Notes: generated from the letters alone by a model not told the origin. Shown: positions 42,094 through 51,034, counted from the stretch's first letter. The stretch: 64,000 nt of DNA from Deltaproteobacteria bacterium (GCA_016210045.1 JACQUX010000004.1:1-64000); one strand, 5' to 3'. A program made the numbers and translations.

Positions 42094-42385
42094 AAGCCCC
42101 CCTTGTTGTCCCGAAATCCCCCGCCCACGAATCACTGCAGTACCGTAGAGTGTACTGCATTCCATGCGCCGCTCCCAAATATTTTTTTCCTGTAGAATAA
42201 CCAATGATCGATGTCATGCCTCGCGCCGCCCAACTCAGCGGCGTGCAAATTGACCCAGTGACGTGTCGCCTCGGGTCGTTTTTTACCTGATCGACGCTGC
42301 TCTATCCCGCGCAACTCCGCGATTTCCCGACGCCGCACTTGCACTCTCACTGCGGCGCGCCGCTTGCACTTTGCAGAGATTCACT
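42094..42385. other. Intergenic region between two divergently arranged lipoprotein genes
   Basis: 292 nt without a credible gene. The stretch 42176-42206 is AT-rich and is the likely promoter area of the large lipoprotein gene. An open frame overlaps it but has no ribosome-binding site. Confidence 0.35.
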
Positions 42386-42562
42386 ATGCGCCGATGGTGG
42401 TTCAGATTGTTGGTGGGCATCCTCGTCTGCTGCGCGGGATGCGGCGGCTCCGCGCCGAATATAGAGACCCTCACGCCGATTCCGATCGAACTCCCGAGCG
42501 CGACGACACCAACGCCGACGCAATTCGATCTGGCAACGCTGGATGTCGTCACGTTGCAGTAG
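42386..42562 (+). CDS. Small lipoprotein
   Basis: 58 aa from ATG 42386. A signal peptide (Arg-Arg-Trp-Trp-Phe-Arg, hydrophobic core) ends in a Cys-Ala-Gly-Cys lipobox, followed by a short Pro/Thr-rich tail. The stop region overlaps the convergent korB-like stop by 14 nt. The longer upstream frame lacks a start with ribosome-binding site. Small and unverified. Confidence 0.45.
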   Translation: MRRWWFRLLVGILVCCAGCGGSAPNIETLTPIPIELPSATTPTPTQFDLATLDVVTLQ

Positions 42563-43868
42563 CGCCCTCCGCAACCGGTGTCCCCGCGCCACACTCCAAC
42601 GCCCGCAATTGCGCTGCACGCACGCGTTCATCCGACAGCAGCGCCAATTCCGCGCGCAATGCCTCAAGCGGGAAGATCGGCCGCCGTTGCAACCACTGCG
42701 CAACAGCGGCCATGGCCCAACTCAACCGGTCGATACCGGCCAGGGCCAATCGTGTCACGGGTGCGGGACTCGGCGGCAGCGCCAAACCCTCCACGGCCAG
42801 GATCCAGGCGGTCGGCGCCAGTTGCGGCAACACCTCCTGAACTTCACGCAAGCCTTCAGCTGAGAGGATCAACACGGCGTCCGGCGGTTGGCTCCCCACA
42901 GCATCGAGCGGCTCTCGGCCGAATTGCAACGTCGCGAGGGCATGCCCGCTCTGCACCGTGACCGGGAAGTCGTCTTGCGCGCTGACCCACAGACCGGAAC
43001 GGATCGCCGCCCGCGCCACGCGCCCTGCGGCGGAGAGGATTTTCATCCCCGCGCTTCCCGCAATCACGAGGCCATACGTTGGGGCCTCCAAGCGATGCGA
43101 CCATTGAATGGACAGGTCCTGCGGTGCGGCGACCGCCGCTTCCGCAGTCGGTTGTATACGCAGCGACTGCGCATATTCGGGAAATGCCGTGCAACGCAAG
43201 ACGCCGGTTTCTAAACCACCTGCGGCCAAACGTGCTTCCAACGCGGACTTTTTGTACGCGTTCGCGGGCATGTAATGCGCAGTACAAATCTCCCACAGAT
43301 CCACAAACGCAAACCCGTCGTGACGAAACGCCTGCGCGATCAGCGCCTCGAACCCTTTCTCCACCGCCTTCGCCCGGGCCACGAACGTCCCGCCCGCCGC
43401 AGTCACGAGCGCGGCCAAATCAAACGGCCGCTCCACAGCCCCTAGCGGCGTCGTCGGCGTCTTGGCCCCGCAATGCGTAGTCACGCTGTGTTGCCCGCCC
43501 GTCATCCCGAAATTATGATTATTGCAACAGAGGACTTTGATCCCGATATTGCGCCGTGCAGCGTTGATCAGATGATGCCCGCCGATCCCGCATCCGCCGT
43601 CGCCCACCAACACCAGCACGAGCAGATCGGGTCGCGCCAACTTGATCCCGCTGGCATAGGTGAACGAACGGCCGTGGAGTCCATGAAAGGTGTGGACGGC
43701 AAAATGTTTGTCGGCGAGTCCGACGCAGCCGATATCGGAGACCAAGACCGTGCGCCGCGGATCGGCCGCGACGGCTTCGAGGGCCTTAGCAATCGCGTCG
43801 AGCACGAGAGAATGCGAACACCCCGGACAAAATGGATAGGGTTTGGTGGCGGGATCGATAAACGGCAT
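42549..43868 (-). CDS. 2-oxoacid:ferredoxin oxidoreductase beta subunit fused to a gamma-like domain
   Basis: 439 aa. The N-terminal ~260 residues are the thiamine-diphosphate-binding beta subunit: Cys-Pro-Gly-Cys-Ser-His, Ser-Asp-Ile-Gly-Cys, the ThDP motif Gly-Asp-Gly-Gly-Cys-Gly-Ile-Gly-Gly-His-His and Asn-Asn-His-Asn-Phe-Gly-Met-Thr-Gly-Gly-Gln. The last ~170 residues begin with Tyr-Gly-Leu-Val-Ile-Ala-Gly-Ser-Ala-Gly-Met-Lys-Ile-Leu and resemble the gamma (KorC) domain, usually a separate subunit. It oxidises a 2-oxoacid (2-oxoglutarate or indolepyruvate type) to an acyl-CoA and reduces ferredoxin. ATGA overlap with the alpha gene. Confidence 0.8.
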   Translation of the reverse strand: MPFIDPATKPYPFCPGCSHSLVLDAIAKALEAVAADPRRTVLVSDIGCVGLADKHFAVHTFHGLHGRSFTYASGIKLARPDLLVLVLVGDGGCGIGGHHLINAARRNIGIKVLCCNNHNFGMTGGQHSVTTHCGAKTPTTPLGAVERPFDLAALVTAAGGTFVARAKAVEKGFEALIAQAFRHDGFAFVDLWEICTAHYMPANAYKKSALEARLAAGGLETGVLRCTAFPEYAQSLRIQPTAEAAVAAPQDLSIQWSHRLEAPTYGLVIAGSAGMKILSAAGRVARAAIRSGLWVSAQDDFPVTVQSGHALATLQFGREPLDAVGSQPPDAVLILSAEGLREVQEVLPQLAPTAWILAVEGLALPPSPAPVTRLALAGIDRLSWAMAAVAQWLQRRPIFPLEALRAELALLSDERVRAAQLRALECGAGTPVAEGATAT

Positions 43869-44980
43869 CAGACCACCTCCGCCAACAGCTGTTCCGGCGT
43901 GAGCGCACGACCATCGATCCGCGTGACGGACCGGATGCTCCGATCGGCAAACAGCCGTTCGATCTCTTGCACATATTGTCCGAGGTTATGTTCCGGCACG
44001 ACAATCCGCTGATGGCTCCCCACTGCGTTCCGCAATGCGACTTCAGGAACCGGCCAGAGCGAATGTACCACGACGAGCGAGAGTTTTTCCCCGCAAGCCC
44101 GTGCCAATCGGACGGCCGCACGCGCACTGCGTGCTGCGGCCCCATATGCCACGATCACAGTCGCCGCATTCGCATCGAGGTCCACCGCAACGCGTTCCCA
44201 CGAGCCCGCGCGGGCCGAGACTTTATCGGCCAGATGTTGCAAATTCGCGGCACAGGCCGCAGCGCGTTTCACTAGCAGACCGCGCGCGTCGTGCACGGAC
44301 GTGTTGATGCGCGTCAGCAGATCGCCCCCGATCGGGGCAAACGGCGGCACGTCGGCACTCTGATCAATCCGATACGGTTGAAATTCCGACAACTCCTTCG
44401 CCAGCGTCCGTTCGACCAACGCCGGCTGCGGCGTCCCATCCCATGCAACCGTTTCTCCATTCATGACTAAATCCCGACACGTCAGCAGGAATACCGGGGC
44501 GCGCAACTGTTCGGCGCGATTAAAGGCCTCGATCGTCAACGTATACGCATCCATCGGCATCGACGGGGCGAGGACCACCATTGGATATCCGCCCGGCGCG
44601 GCCCAGCGAACAAACTCAACATCGCCTTCCGCATTCGTCGTTGCCCCACCAGTCCCCGGACCCATCCGCTGCACCGCAACGATCACCAGCGGCAATTCCG
44701 CCATCTGCGCAAATCCGATATTCTCGGAATAGAGTGAGAGTCCCGGACCGCTGGTCGCGGTCATCGCCTTGCGCCCCGCCGCCGCCGCCCCGAGACACAT
44801 CCCGATCGACGCGATCTCGTCTTCACCTTGAATCGCTATGCCACCTCGTGGCGGCAACTGCCGCATCATGCCGCCCAGGATCCCGGAGGCCGGCGTGATC
44901 GGATAGCCTGCAAAGAAATTGCATCCCGCATCGAGTGCGGCGCGGACGATCAATTCGGCCCCGGTCACAAATTCGCGCAT
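43868..44980 (-). CDS. 2-oxoacid:ferredoxin oxidoreductase alpha subunit
   Basis: 370 aa from ATG 44980; GAAGG at -6 supports it, while the longer frame crosses into the divergent SWIB gene. Pyr-domain features: Gly-Ala-Glu-Leu-Ile-Val-Arg-Ala-Ala at the start, Gly-Tyr-Pro-Ile-Thr-Pro-Ala-Ser (binding of the substrate carboxylate), Thr-Ala-Thr-Ser-Gly-Pro-Gly-Leu-Ser and Met-Gly-Pro-Gly-Thr-Gly-Gly-Ala-Thr. It forms a heterodimer with the fused beta-gamma product; electrons go to ferredoxin. It is an oxygen-sensitive type typical of anaerobes or facultative organisms. Confidence 0.88.
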   Translation of the reverse strand: MREFVTGAELIVRAALDAGCNFFAGYPITPASGILGGMMRQLPPRGGIAIQGEDEIASIGMCLGAAAAGRKAMTATSGPGLSLYSENIGFAQMAELPLVIVAVQRMGPGTGGATTNAEGDVEFVRWAAPGGYPMVVLAPSMPMDAYTLTIEAFNRAEQLRAPVFLLTCRDLVMNGETVAWDGTPQPALVERTLAKELSEFQPYRIDQSADVPPFAPIGGDLLTRINTSVHDARGLLVKRAAACAANLQHLADKVSARAGSWERVAVDLDANAATVIVAYGAAARSARAAVRLARACGEKLSLVVVHSLWPVPEVALRNAVGSHQRIVVPEHNLGQYVQEIERLFADRSIRSVTRIDGRALTPEQLLAEVV

Positions 44981-45109
44981 GGCGGGCCTTCTTGCCATAC
45001 AACGCATGCCCTGCCTATGCGCCCAGTCATCCCCGAAGACTCCCCATGTTTTCGCTACCAATCCGCGGCGACTCCCGCTATGGAAGTCCGCCAAAGGAGG
45101 AAGTACCCT

Positions 45110-45367
45110 ATGCCGAAGAAACCGAATGCCGGATTCATGAAACCGCTCCAGCCCGACACTGCCCTCGCGGCCGTGATCGGCGCGGCCCCGCTGCCGCGCA
45201 CCGAGGTCACGAAGAAGCTCTGGGAATACATCAAGAAGCATAATTTGCAGGATGCCAAGAACAAGCGGATGATCAATGCCGACGACAAACTCCAGCCGGT
45301 GTTCGGCGGGAAGAAGCAAGTCAGCATGTTCGAAATGACCAAGCTTGTCGGCGCTCACTTGCAGTAA
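45110..45367 (+). CDS. SWIB/MDM2-domain protein
   Basis: 85 aa with an excellent AAAGGAGG ribosome-binding site (45093-45100). Almost all of it is one SWIB domain: Arg-Thr-Glu-Val-Thr-Lys-Lys-Leu-Trp-Glu-Tyr-Ile-Lys-Lys-His-Asn-Leu-Gln-Asp, then Met-Ile-Asn-Ala-Asp-Asp-Lys-Leu and Phe-Gly-Gly-Lys-Lys-Gln-Val-Ser-Met-Phe-Glu-Met. SWIB domains are eukaryote-like but occur in chlamydiae and some delta-type bacteria, sometimes linked to DNA topology. Role here unknown. Confidence 0.88.
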   Translation: MPKKPNAGFMKPLQPDTALAAVIGAAPLPRTEVTKKLWEYIKKHNLQDAKNKRMINADDKLQPVFGGKKQVSMFEMTKLVGAHLQ

Positions 45368-45396
45368 GCGCGTCGGTGCGAGAGCGGAGTGCTCCT

Positions 45397-45726
45397 ATGG
45401 AACGGTCCGCGTCCGTGATTCGTGTTGTGACCTTCTTGGTGTGCTTTGCGATGAGCGCCAGTGTTTTGGCGACACCGCCGCCGCACGCCCCAGCGCACGG
45501 CTGGCGTGCGAAGAACCGTTATGTCTATTATCCGCAAAGCCAGGTCTATTTCTCCCCCGACCGTCGGCTCTATTTTTGGATGGAGGGCCACGACTGGCGG
45601 GTCGGCGTGCAGCTGCCCCCACGCATCGTCATCGATTCGCAACGCAGCATTTCACTGGAACTCGAGGCGACCCGCCCCTATCTGGAACATCCCGACACCC
45701 TCCGCCGGCACCCGCCGCACCGTTAG
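45397..45726 (+). CDS. Small exported protein of a conserved Gram-negative type
   Basis: 109 aa from ATG 45397. A cleaved signal peptide (hydrophobic core, Ala-Ser-Val-Leu-Ala-Thr site) is followed by a Pro-rich stretch and then Arg-Ala-Lys-Asn-Arg-Tyr-Val-Tyr-Tyr-Pro-Gln-Ser-Gln-Val-Tyr-Phe-Ser, Leu-Tyr-Phe-Trp and Ser-Ile-Ser-Leu-Glu-Leu. This aromatic pattern is familiar from small periplasmic proteins of unknown function. It lies 29 nt after SWIB. Confidence 0.6.
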   Translation: MERSASVIRVVTFLVCFAMSASVLATPPPHAPAHGWRAKNRYVYYPQSQVYFSPDRRLYFWMEGHDWRVGVQLPPRIVIDSQRSISLELEATRPYLEHPDTLRRHPPHR

Positions 45727-45734
45727 CAGGCGGA

Positions 45735-46625
45735 TCAAATCGCACCGTTCGTCGTGTCGTCGGCCGGCCACAACCCGCCGGACGCGGCGATCGTTTCCGA
45801 TACGTGCTGCATGGACGTGAGCGCGGCCAGATAGGCATCACGCGCCGGATTGTTAGGAAGCTGTTCGACTTTAAAGCAGGGGCGGGGCCATGTTACAGGA
45901 TTATCTCCCAACCCTTCCCAATAGTGTACGCCACAGTCCCGCCCGGGGACCCGTCCCGCCACGAGGGCCCGACAAAAATTGATCCAATGTACTTCGGTCC
46001 ATGGTGTCCAATAAGAATTCTGTGGACTCGGGATAAGAATACCGCGCTCGGCATGAAAGAGACTGTCGGCTGTGTCCCCGTAGCGGATACGGTACCAAGG
46101 TGACGCCGTGGCATCGGTGATGGAGTACACTACAACATACTGGGCCGGATCGAGACGCGCGATCGCGTCATACATGCCATCTGTCGTCAGTCGTGGGACA
46201 GCGCCGCTACCGCGTGCAGGCGCGCCCTGTATCACCACCGCGCCCGCATTCGCTCTACATCCCCCAGCAGTCAATACAGACGGCGCTGCAAACAGACCCG
46301 GCGACAGACGGGGCCAGCGCTGCAGGCCGAGCACGACCCCAACGCCCAGTAACATCACTACCGCAGTCACCCCCCCGATGACTTCCCCCGGCGTGCAACC
46401 CGTCGCCCCCAACACCACGCCACCAGCGAGTCCCAAACGCCCGGTCGCAACCTGCCGCGCGTACGACAGCGGCGCCGTCAGCGACCGCAGCCATTGGCCC
46501 GCAGTGCGGAGTTCAACACTCCCACGCCGCGCTGACGCGCACTCCGTCCCGTGCGCTGCTGTTGCTCTTTTCCCCAGAACCTGATTGGCAATCCCTCGTA
46601 GCGTCAGTGCTGCACTGCGCGGCAT
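45735..46625 (-). CDS. Probable membrane-anchored protein of unknown function
   Basis: 296 aa from ATG 46625. Residues ~60-105 are hydrophobic (Leu-Gly-Leu-Ala-Gly-Gly-Val-Val-Leu; Val-Met-Leu-Leu-Gly-Val-Gly-Val-Val-Leu-Gly-Leu), giving one or two membrane segments. The C-terminal ~150 residues are soluble and contain Tyr-Val-Val-Val-Tyr-Ser-Ile-Thr-Asp-Ala-Thr and Trp-Thr-Glu-Val-His-Trp-Ile-Asn-Phe. No family recognised. It is convergent with the small exported protein. Confidence 0.5.
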   Translation of the reverse strand: MPRSAALTLRGIANQVLGKRATAAHGTECASARRGSVELRTAGQWLRSLTAPLSYARQVATGRLGLAGGVVLGATGCTPGEVIGGVTAVVMLLGVGVVLGLQRWPRLSPGLFAAPSVLTAGGCRANAGAVVIQGAPARGSGAVPRLTTDGMYDAIARLDPAQYVVVYSITDATASPWYRIRYGDTADSLFHAERGILIPSPQNSYWTPWTEVHWINFCRALVAGRVPGRDCGVHYWEGLGDNPVTWPRPCFKVEQLPNNPARDAYLAALTSMQHVSETIAASGGLWPADDTTNGAI

Positions 46626-46731
46626 AAACAACCACCCTTCCCATCCCCCGCGCACAGCCCAATCATACAAACATTACCAGGACAAGAAAAATCACCCCCA
46701 GCGAGCGGCGTATGGAGGGCCGCAGCACAAG

Positions 46732-46842
46732 CGAGGCCGGGGGCTCTCGCCATAGGGCGCTGGGATAGGGGGGACCCGCTGTTGCGGGGGGGAAGGGTTG
46801 ACCCTTCCCTCCTGCGCCCTGTGGTGAGAGCCCCCGGCTTCG
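46732..46842. repeat. Long imperfect inverted repeat with internal hairpin
   Basis: Arms 46732-46760 and 46814-46842 (cgaggccgggggctctcg paired with cgagagcccccgg-type sequence) are inverted with a few mismatches. Inside lies a perfect small palindrome, GGAAGGGT-TG-ACCCTTCC (46791-46808). It fills the gap between the membrane-protein gene and the ChaN-like stop. It looks like a dispersed MITE-like element and may also end transcripts. Confidence 0.6.
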
Positions 46843-46879
46843 CGCCCCCAGCCCCGTGCGAAACTCCCACCTGAGCACG

Positions 46880-48496
46880 TCACATCCGCCGCGGGATCTT
46901 GGTGCCGCGCAAGTGCAAGCGCAGTTCACGGTAGCGTTGCAGCGGGTCGCCGGCAGCGGCCCACGGGTCACACAGCAGATCGCGTAAACGCTGCTTACCC
47001 AAACGACGACTCATCACGGCATAAAACATTTGGTCGCCGAGCATATAGCCGATCGCGTGCGTCACCGCAAAGAAGAGGTCCGGCGACAATCCTTGAATCA
47101 ACGATGCTAACTGCGCCGGCGCGCGCGCCAAACGGGCATTGGCGACCACGATAAACGTGGCGACGTGCGCCTCTAGCGCGCGGTTGGCCGGCACCTGCGG
47201 TTGGCTGGCGAAATAGCGTAATAGCTTCCGAAATTCGGCGACGTGCCAACATTTGCGGCGGTGGTTGATCAACTTCGATCCGAAGAATCCGATCGCCTCG
47301 TGCAAGACATTGGCAAAAAAGGCGTCGACCGCCGTCCGAGCTGGCTCGCGGCCGGCGCACAGGAAACGGAGATAATGCGCCGCCTCTTCCGCCGCGTGAT
47401 TCAACGAGAGATTGGCCAGATAGACAATCCGCCGCTGCGGCACGACATAACTCTCCGCGCGCAATACATGGCGCCGGATCGCCGCCACTTGGGAGCGCGT
47501 AAAGGCCGGATCGTCGGCGAGCAATTGCAAGAAACTCAAATCGCCGCAGGTGTAGACCGCGACATCCTCCCAATCCGCCGGCAACGGGACTTGCACAAAT
47601 TTGGCGAGATGCTGCACCAGTTCCACGAACTGATGCTTCGCGTCGGCGAAATCGATCTCCCCTTCTTCATGCTCCAACCAATTCAGATACGACTGCTGGC
47701 ACACCACCGGCGGGGTGTGCATCCGACAATAACAGCGTTCGCTGATCTGCACGGCCTGCACGAGGTGCTCGCGCCCCTCCCGAGCCAGCTGCCAATAAAT
47801 CGCCTCGCTGTTTTGACAAAGGATCAGATCGCGGCGGGACAACCCACGCGCCGCCAGCGCAAGCAAAGTCTCGGCCGGCAGATGTTCCGGGGCCAAATGC
47901 AAGTCGCCGATCAACACACACACCTGTGCGTCAGGATGGCGACGGCACACTTCCGCCACCCACGCGCCGGTCGCAACATCCCGCGCGTGCAAGTCGGCGT
48001 CGTCGGGCGCCGCATCGATCCCGTACACGGGGACTTGGTGATAGCGCGCAAATTCGAACAGCGGCCGAAAATGCGGCCATAAGTCAAAGACCCAACGACG
48101 CCGCAGCCCGACCCGATGGACGAATTGTTCTTCCGTCACTTCCTGGCGTAAAAAGCGCTCCACCCACGGTTGCGCGCGACGATGCAGCAGCTCCAATCCG
48201 ATCACCAACGGGCGGCCCTTGCTCACGACGGCCTTCAACAGTCGCAAGAAGGAACGCTGCGATTGCGCACAGGTGTGATAATCGCCGACGTATAGCAGAT
48301 CGGCCTGGCGCACGGCGCGGAGCAAGGTCTCGTTGGAGACCACACGCTGATAGGTCGCTAATGCGCGCTGATAGCGGCGCTCATAGCGGACAAATCCGGG
48401 TTCCCGCACCGTGACCGATTGCGCGATCACGGCCTTATTGCGCCGGTACAAGCGTTGCTGCAATCGAAGCAGCTCTTCGCGCGGCGACAAACTCAT
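46880..48496 (-). CDS. ChaN/Tiki-superfamily protein
   Basis: 538 aa from ATG 48496; a longer frame overlaps the Wzi-like gene. The N-terminal ~230 residues follow the ChaN/Tiki fold: Leu-Leu-Tyr-Val-Gly-Asp-Tyr-His-Thr with metal-binding Asp/His, Pro-Leu-Val-Ile-Gly-Leu-Glu-Leu-Leu, and Val-Cys-Val-Leu-Ile-Gly-Asp-Leu-His. Such proteins bind heme or act as metalloproteases. There is no signal peptide and the C-terminal 300 residues are helical and unrecognised. The length is more than twice that of E. coli-type ChaN. It overlaps the Wzi-like stop by 4 nt. Confidence 0.75.
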   Translation of the reverse strand: MSLSPREELLRLQQRLYRRNKAVIAQSVTVREPGFVRYERRYQRALATYQRVVSNETLLRAVRQADLLYVGDYHTCAQSQRSFLRLLKAVVSKGRPLVIGLELLHRRAQPWVERFLRQEVTEEQFVHRVGLRRRWVFDLWPHFRPLFEFARYHQVPVYGIDAAPDDADLHARDVATGAWVAEVCRRHPDAQVCVLIGDLHLAPEHLPAETLLALAARGLSRRDLILCQNSEAIYWQLAREGREHLVQAVQISERCYCRMHTPPVVCQQSYLNWLEHEEGEIDFADAKHQFVELVQHLAKFVQVPLPADWEDVAVYTCGDLSFLQLLADDPAFTRSQVAAIRRHVLRAESYVVPQRRIVYLANLSLNHAAEEAAHYLRFLCAGREPARTAVDAFFANVLHEAIGFFGSKLINHRRKCWHVAEFRKLLRYFASQPQVPANRALEAHVATFIVVANARLARAPAQLASLIQGLSPDLFFAVTHAIGYMLGDQMFYAVMSRRLGKQRLRDLLCDPWAAAGDPLQRYRELRLHLRGTKIPRRM

Positions 48497-50139
48497 CGGA
48501 ACCAATCTCCGAACCGATATTCCACGCCGATCCCGGCCATCCACTGATGGCGATGATCCCCCGGCGTGAAGTTGAATTGACGGACGTATTCGTAGCCCGC
48601 GGTGGCATGCAGTTTCGCCCGCGCGGCATAGGCGTAATCCACATCGAGCTGGGCCCGATACCGCTGCTCGCTCGGCAAATCGGTGGCGACAACGACCTGA
48701 TTCGGTCCGCCACCACTGCCGATCGTCTGGGAATAGGTGTTGCTGTCGCGGCGCTCATACCAGAGTTGCAGTTGCGAAAACCAGGCGTCGTTCCACTCGT
48801 GATTCAGTACGGCCCGCACGCTGCGCCCGTCGGGACCAAGCGGGTCGCCGATGATTCGCCCATTCAGCGTATAGCCATCGGCAAACACGCCATGGCGATA
48901 AAACAGGGCCGGGAGATCTCGATATTCCAGCCGCAACTGCCACCGACCGGCGGCATCGAGCCGCGGCACATGCACACCGAGCAAATAGCCGGACACATCG
49001 GTGAAGTTCGCCCATACGTCGGTTCGGCCGATATCGTCGAACACGCCTTCAACGTAGACGGCTGTGCCTCGCAGTTTCGGCACTTCCCATCGCAGGTTCA
49101 ATCCCGCCCGATGATCGGCCGCATTGCTCCCCTGCCCGCGAAATCCGGATGCGCGCACGAAGAAAAACTCGGTGAGCGGATCGTACCATTGCATGGCCGG
49201 TGCCCCTTGTCCGCCGACCAGATACGTATGGAACAGACCGAATTCGAGGGCCCGATGCGGCCTCGCATTCGCGGCGAACCCGATCATGAACGGGTGTGAA
49301 AAGGCATTCTCCGGGCCCAGATTCGCAACGAACAACGTGTAGCGGGATGGACCCAAGTACCGCAAGATCCACGGATGCGTGAAGGGGTGGGCGCTGGAGA
49401 GCTTGATCATATCGAGCGGACGGGCATGCGAGGAGAGCAAGATGCCGCCGACGTCGGTCATGCCCCACGCGACTTCATTTCGGCCAACTTCAAGCTCCAC
49501 GCCACCGACCACCACGTGGCAATTGGCCGCCTGCAACACCGCGCTGGCTGCTGTATCCGCAATGGTGCGGTCATGACCGACCCAGAAGCGAGGCCGTACT
49601 AGACAATCGAGGTACCGCCCCCCTTGCAGATATTGCTCCAGCTCCACGGCCAAGTTGGTGCCGTGCACCAGATGTCGCCCGCCCTGATACGACGTGAATC
49701 CATTCGCCACGGCATTGAGCGTTCCAAGCGCATTGTCTTGAGGCACCGTCCGATCGAGACTCTGTTGCTGTCGCAGTTGCGCCGTCACCATCCCCAACGG
49801 ATTCCAGCGCCATCGCGGTTGCGCGGCACCGGTCCGCACCGCGATTTCGTCGGCAAATTCCTGCCGCAGCCGATCGAGCGTGGCGCGGACATACGGTGTC
49901 ACCTCCGCGCCGTCCACAAGGTGGGCTTCGGCCTCCAAAATCAACCGCGCGAATTCTTGCCGGGAATACGGACGTTGCGCCACAATGGCCGTGCGGATCT
50001 TGCGGTGGGCCGACAACACGTCCAGTTGGCGATAGCTCGGGTTGCCGAGCGGCACCGTCCGCGAGGCCGCCGTGGTGGTCCACGCAGTCCATGGCACTAA
50101 CACGACTGCACAGCAGATTAACCAACTGAGTCGGCGCAA
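48493..50139 (-). CDS. Wzi-like outer-membrane protein (capsule assembly family)
   Basis: 548 aa starting at TTG 50139, where GGGGGAG lies 6 nt upstream and a signal peptide (Arg-Arg-Leu-Ser-Trp-Leu-Ile-Cys-Cys-Ala-Val-Val-Leu) begins; the frame further upstream has no better site. The mature part has the alternating aromatic strands of an outer-membrane beta-barrel and ends in Phe-Gly-Asp-Trp-Phe-Arg, near the usual C-terminal aromatic. The region Asn-Glu-Val-Ala-Trp-Gly and Ala-Tyr-type strands fits the Cap_assemb_Wzi family, which anchors capsule. Its operon partner is the ChaN-like protein. Confidence 0.75.
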   Translation of the reverse strand: MRRLSWLICCAVVLVPWTAWTTTAASRTVPLGNPSYRQLDVLSAHRKIRTAIVAQRPYSRQEFARLILEAEAHLVDGAEVTPYVRATLDRLRQEFADEIAVRTGAAQPRWRWNPLGMVTAQLRQQQSLDRTVPQDNALGTLNAVANGFTSYQGGRHLVHGTNLAVELEQYLQGGRYLDCLVRPRFWVGHDRTIADTAASAVLQAANCHVVVGGVELEVGRNEVAWGMTDVGGILLSSHARPLDMIKLSSAHPFTHPWILRYLGPSRYTLFVANLGPENAFSHPFMIGFAANARPHRALEFGLFHTYLVGGQGAPAMQWYDPLTEFFFVRASGFRGQGSNAADHRAGLNLRWEVPKLRGTAVYVEGVFDDIGRTDVWANFTDVSGYLLGVHVPRLDAAGRWQLRLEYRDLPALFYRHGVFADGYTLNGRIIGDPLGPDGRSVRAVLNHEWNDAWFSQLQLWYERRDSNTYSQTIGSGGGPNQVVVATDLPSEQRYRAQLDVDYAYAARAKLHATAGYEYVRQFNFTPGDHRHQWMAGIGVEYRFGDWFR

Positions 50140-50160
50140 GAAGGGCTCCCCCTCACCCAA

Positions 50161-50213
50161 CCCTCTCCCCAAAAGGGAGAGGGAGGCGGATGCCCCGCAA
50201 CAAGTTGCGGGGC
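50161..50213. repeat. Two adjacent hairpins between divergent genes
   Basis: CCCTCTCCC (50161-50169) pairs with GGGAGAGGG (50175-50183), and GCCCCGCAAC (50192-50201) pairs perfectly with GTTGCGGGGC (50204-50213). The first is a very common dispersed element. It lies just upstream of the divergent Wzi-like and pseudouridine-synthase genes. Confidence 0.5.
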
Positions 50214-50299
50214 TTATTCATTGCCGGCCCTTATCCTGGGCTGCTTCTGAATTGTCAATCAAAGCTGGTACCCGAACAGGCGGCGCAGTATGCGGACGT

Positions 50300-51034
50300 A
50301 TGGCCGTGACCGGACTCGACTCGCAGATCCTCTTTGAAGACGCGGCGCTCGTCGTGTTGAACAAGCCGAGCGGACTCTTGACCCTCCCCGATCGTTTCGA
50401 TCCGAAACAAGAAAACTTGCGCCAATTACTCATCCAGCGCTACGGGACCATCTTCGTGGTCCACCGCCTCGATCGCGGCACCAGCGGCGTGATCGTCTTT
50501 GCAAAAACCGCCGCCGCGCATCGCCACCTGAGTCGCCAATTCGGCGCCCATCAGGTCCACAAGTGCTATCACGCATTGGTGCACGGCGTACTGCCCCAAC
50601 CGGTGCGGGAGATCACGTTGCGACTGGCCCCCGACCCGCGCCGTAAAGGTCTGGTGCACACCCACCGGTTCGGCAAAGCGGCCCACACACGTGCCACGTT
50701 GTTGGAATCGTACCGCACCATCTCGCTGCTGCAATGCGAACCGCGCACCGGCCGCCAGCACCAAATCCGCGTCCATTTGCACGCAATCGGGCATCCGCTG
50801 TTAGTCGATCCCGAGTACGGAAAAACGGAGACATTCCAGCTCTCCGCATTGAAGCCGCATTATCGACTGGCCGCCGGCACGACCGAGCGCCCACTGATCG
50901 CGCGCCTCACGCTGCATGCGTTCCAATTGACGCTCAATCACCCGCTAACCGATGCACCGATCACGTTTGAAGCCCCATATCCTAAAGATTTCCGGGCGAC
51001 GGTCCAGATGCTGCGGAAGTATGGGAAGGGATAG
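50300..51034 (+). CDS. RluA-family RNA pseudouridine synthase
   Basis: 244 aa from ATG 50300; longer upstream frames run through the repeat and lack homology. Catalytic Asp in His-Arg-Leu-Asp-Arg-Gly-Thr-Ser-Gly (the RluA motif), Val-Leu-Asn-Lys-Pro-Ser-Gly-Leu, Lys-Cys-Tyr-His-Ala-Leu-Val, and the C-terminal Gly-Arg-Gln-His-Gln-Ile-Arg-Val-His and His-Pro-Leu-Leu-Val-Asp. No S4 domain. It isomerises uridine in rRNA or tRNA. It is divergent from the Wzi-like gene. Confidence 0.9.
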   Translation: MAVTGLDSQILFEDAALVVLNKPSGLLTLPDRFDPKQENLRQLLIQRYGTIFVVHRLDRGTSGVIVFAKTAAAHRHLSRQFGAHQVHKCYHALVHGVLPQPVREITLRLAPDPRRKGLVHTHRFGKAAHTRATLLESYRTISLLQCEPRTGRQHQIRVHLHAIGHPLLVDPEYGKTETFQLSALKPHYRLAAGTTERPLIARLTLHAFQLTLNHPLTDAPITFEAPYPKDFRATVQMLRKYGKG

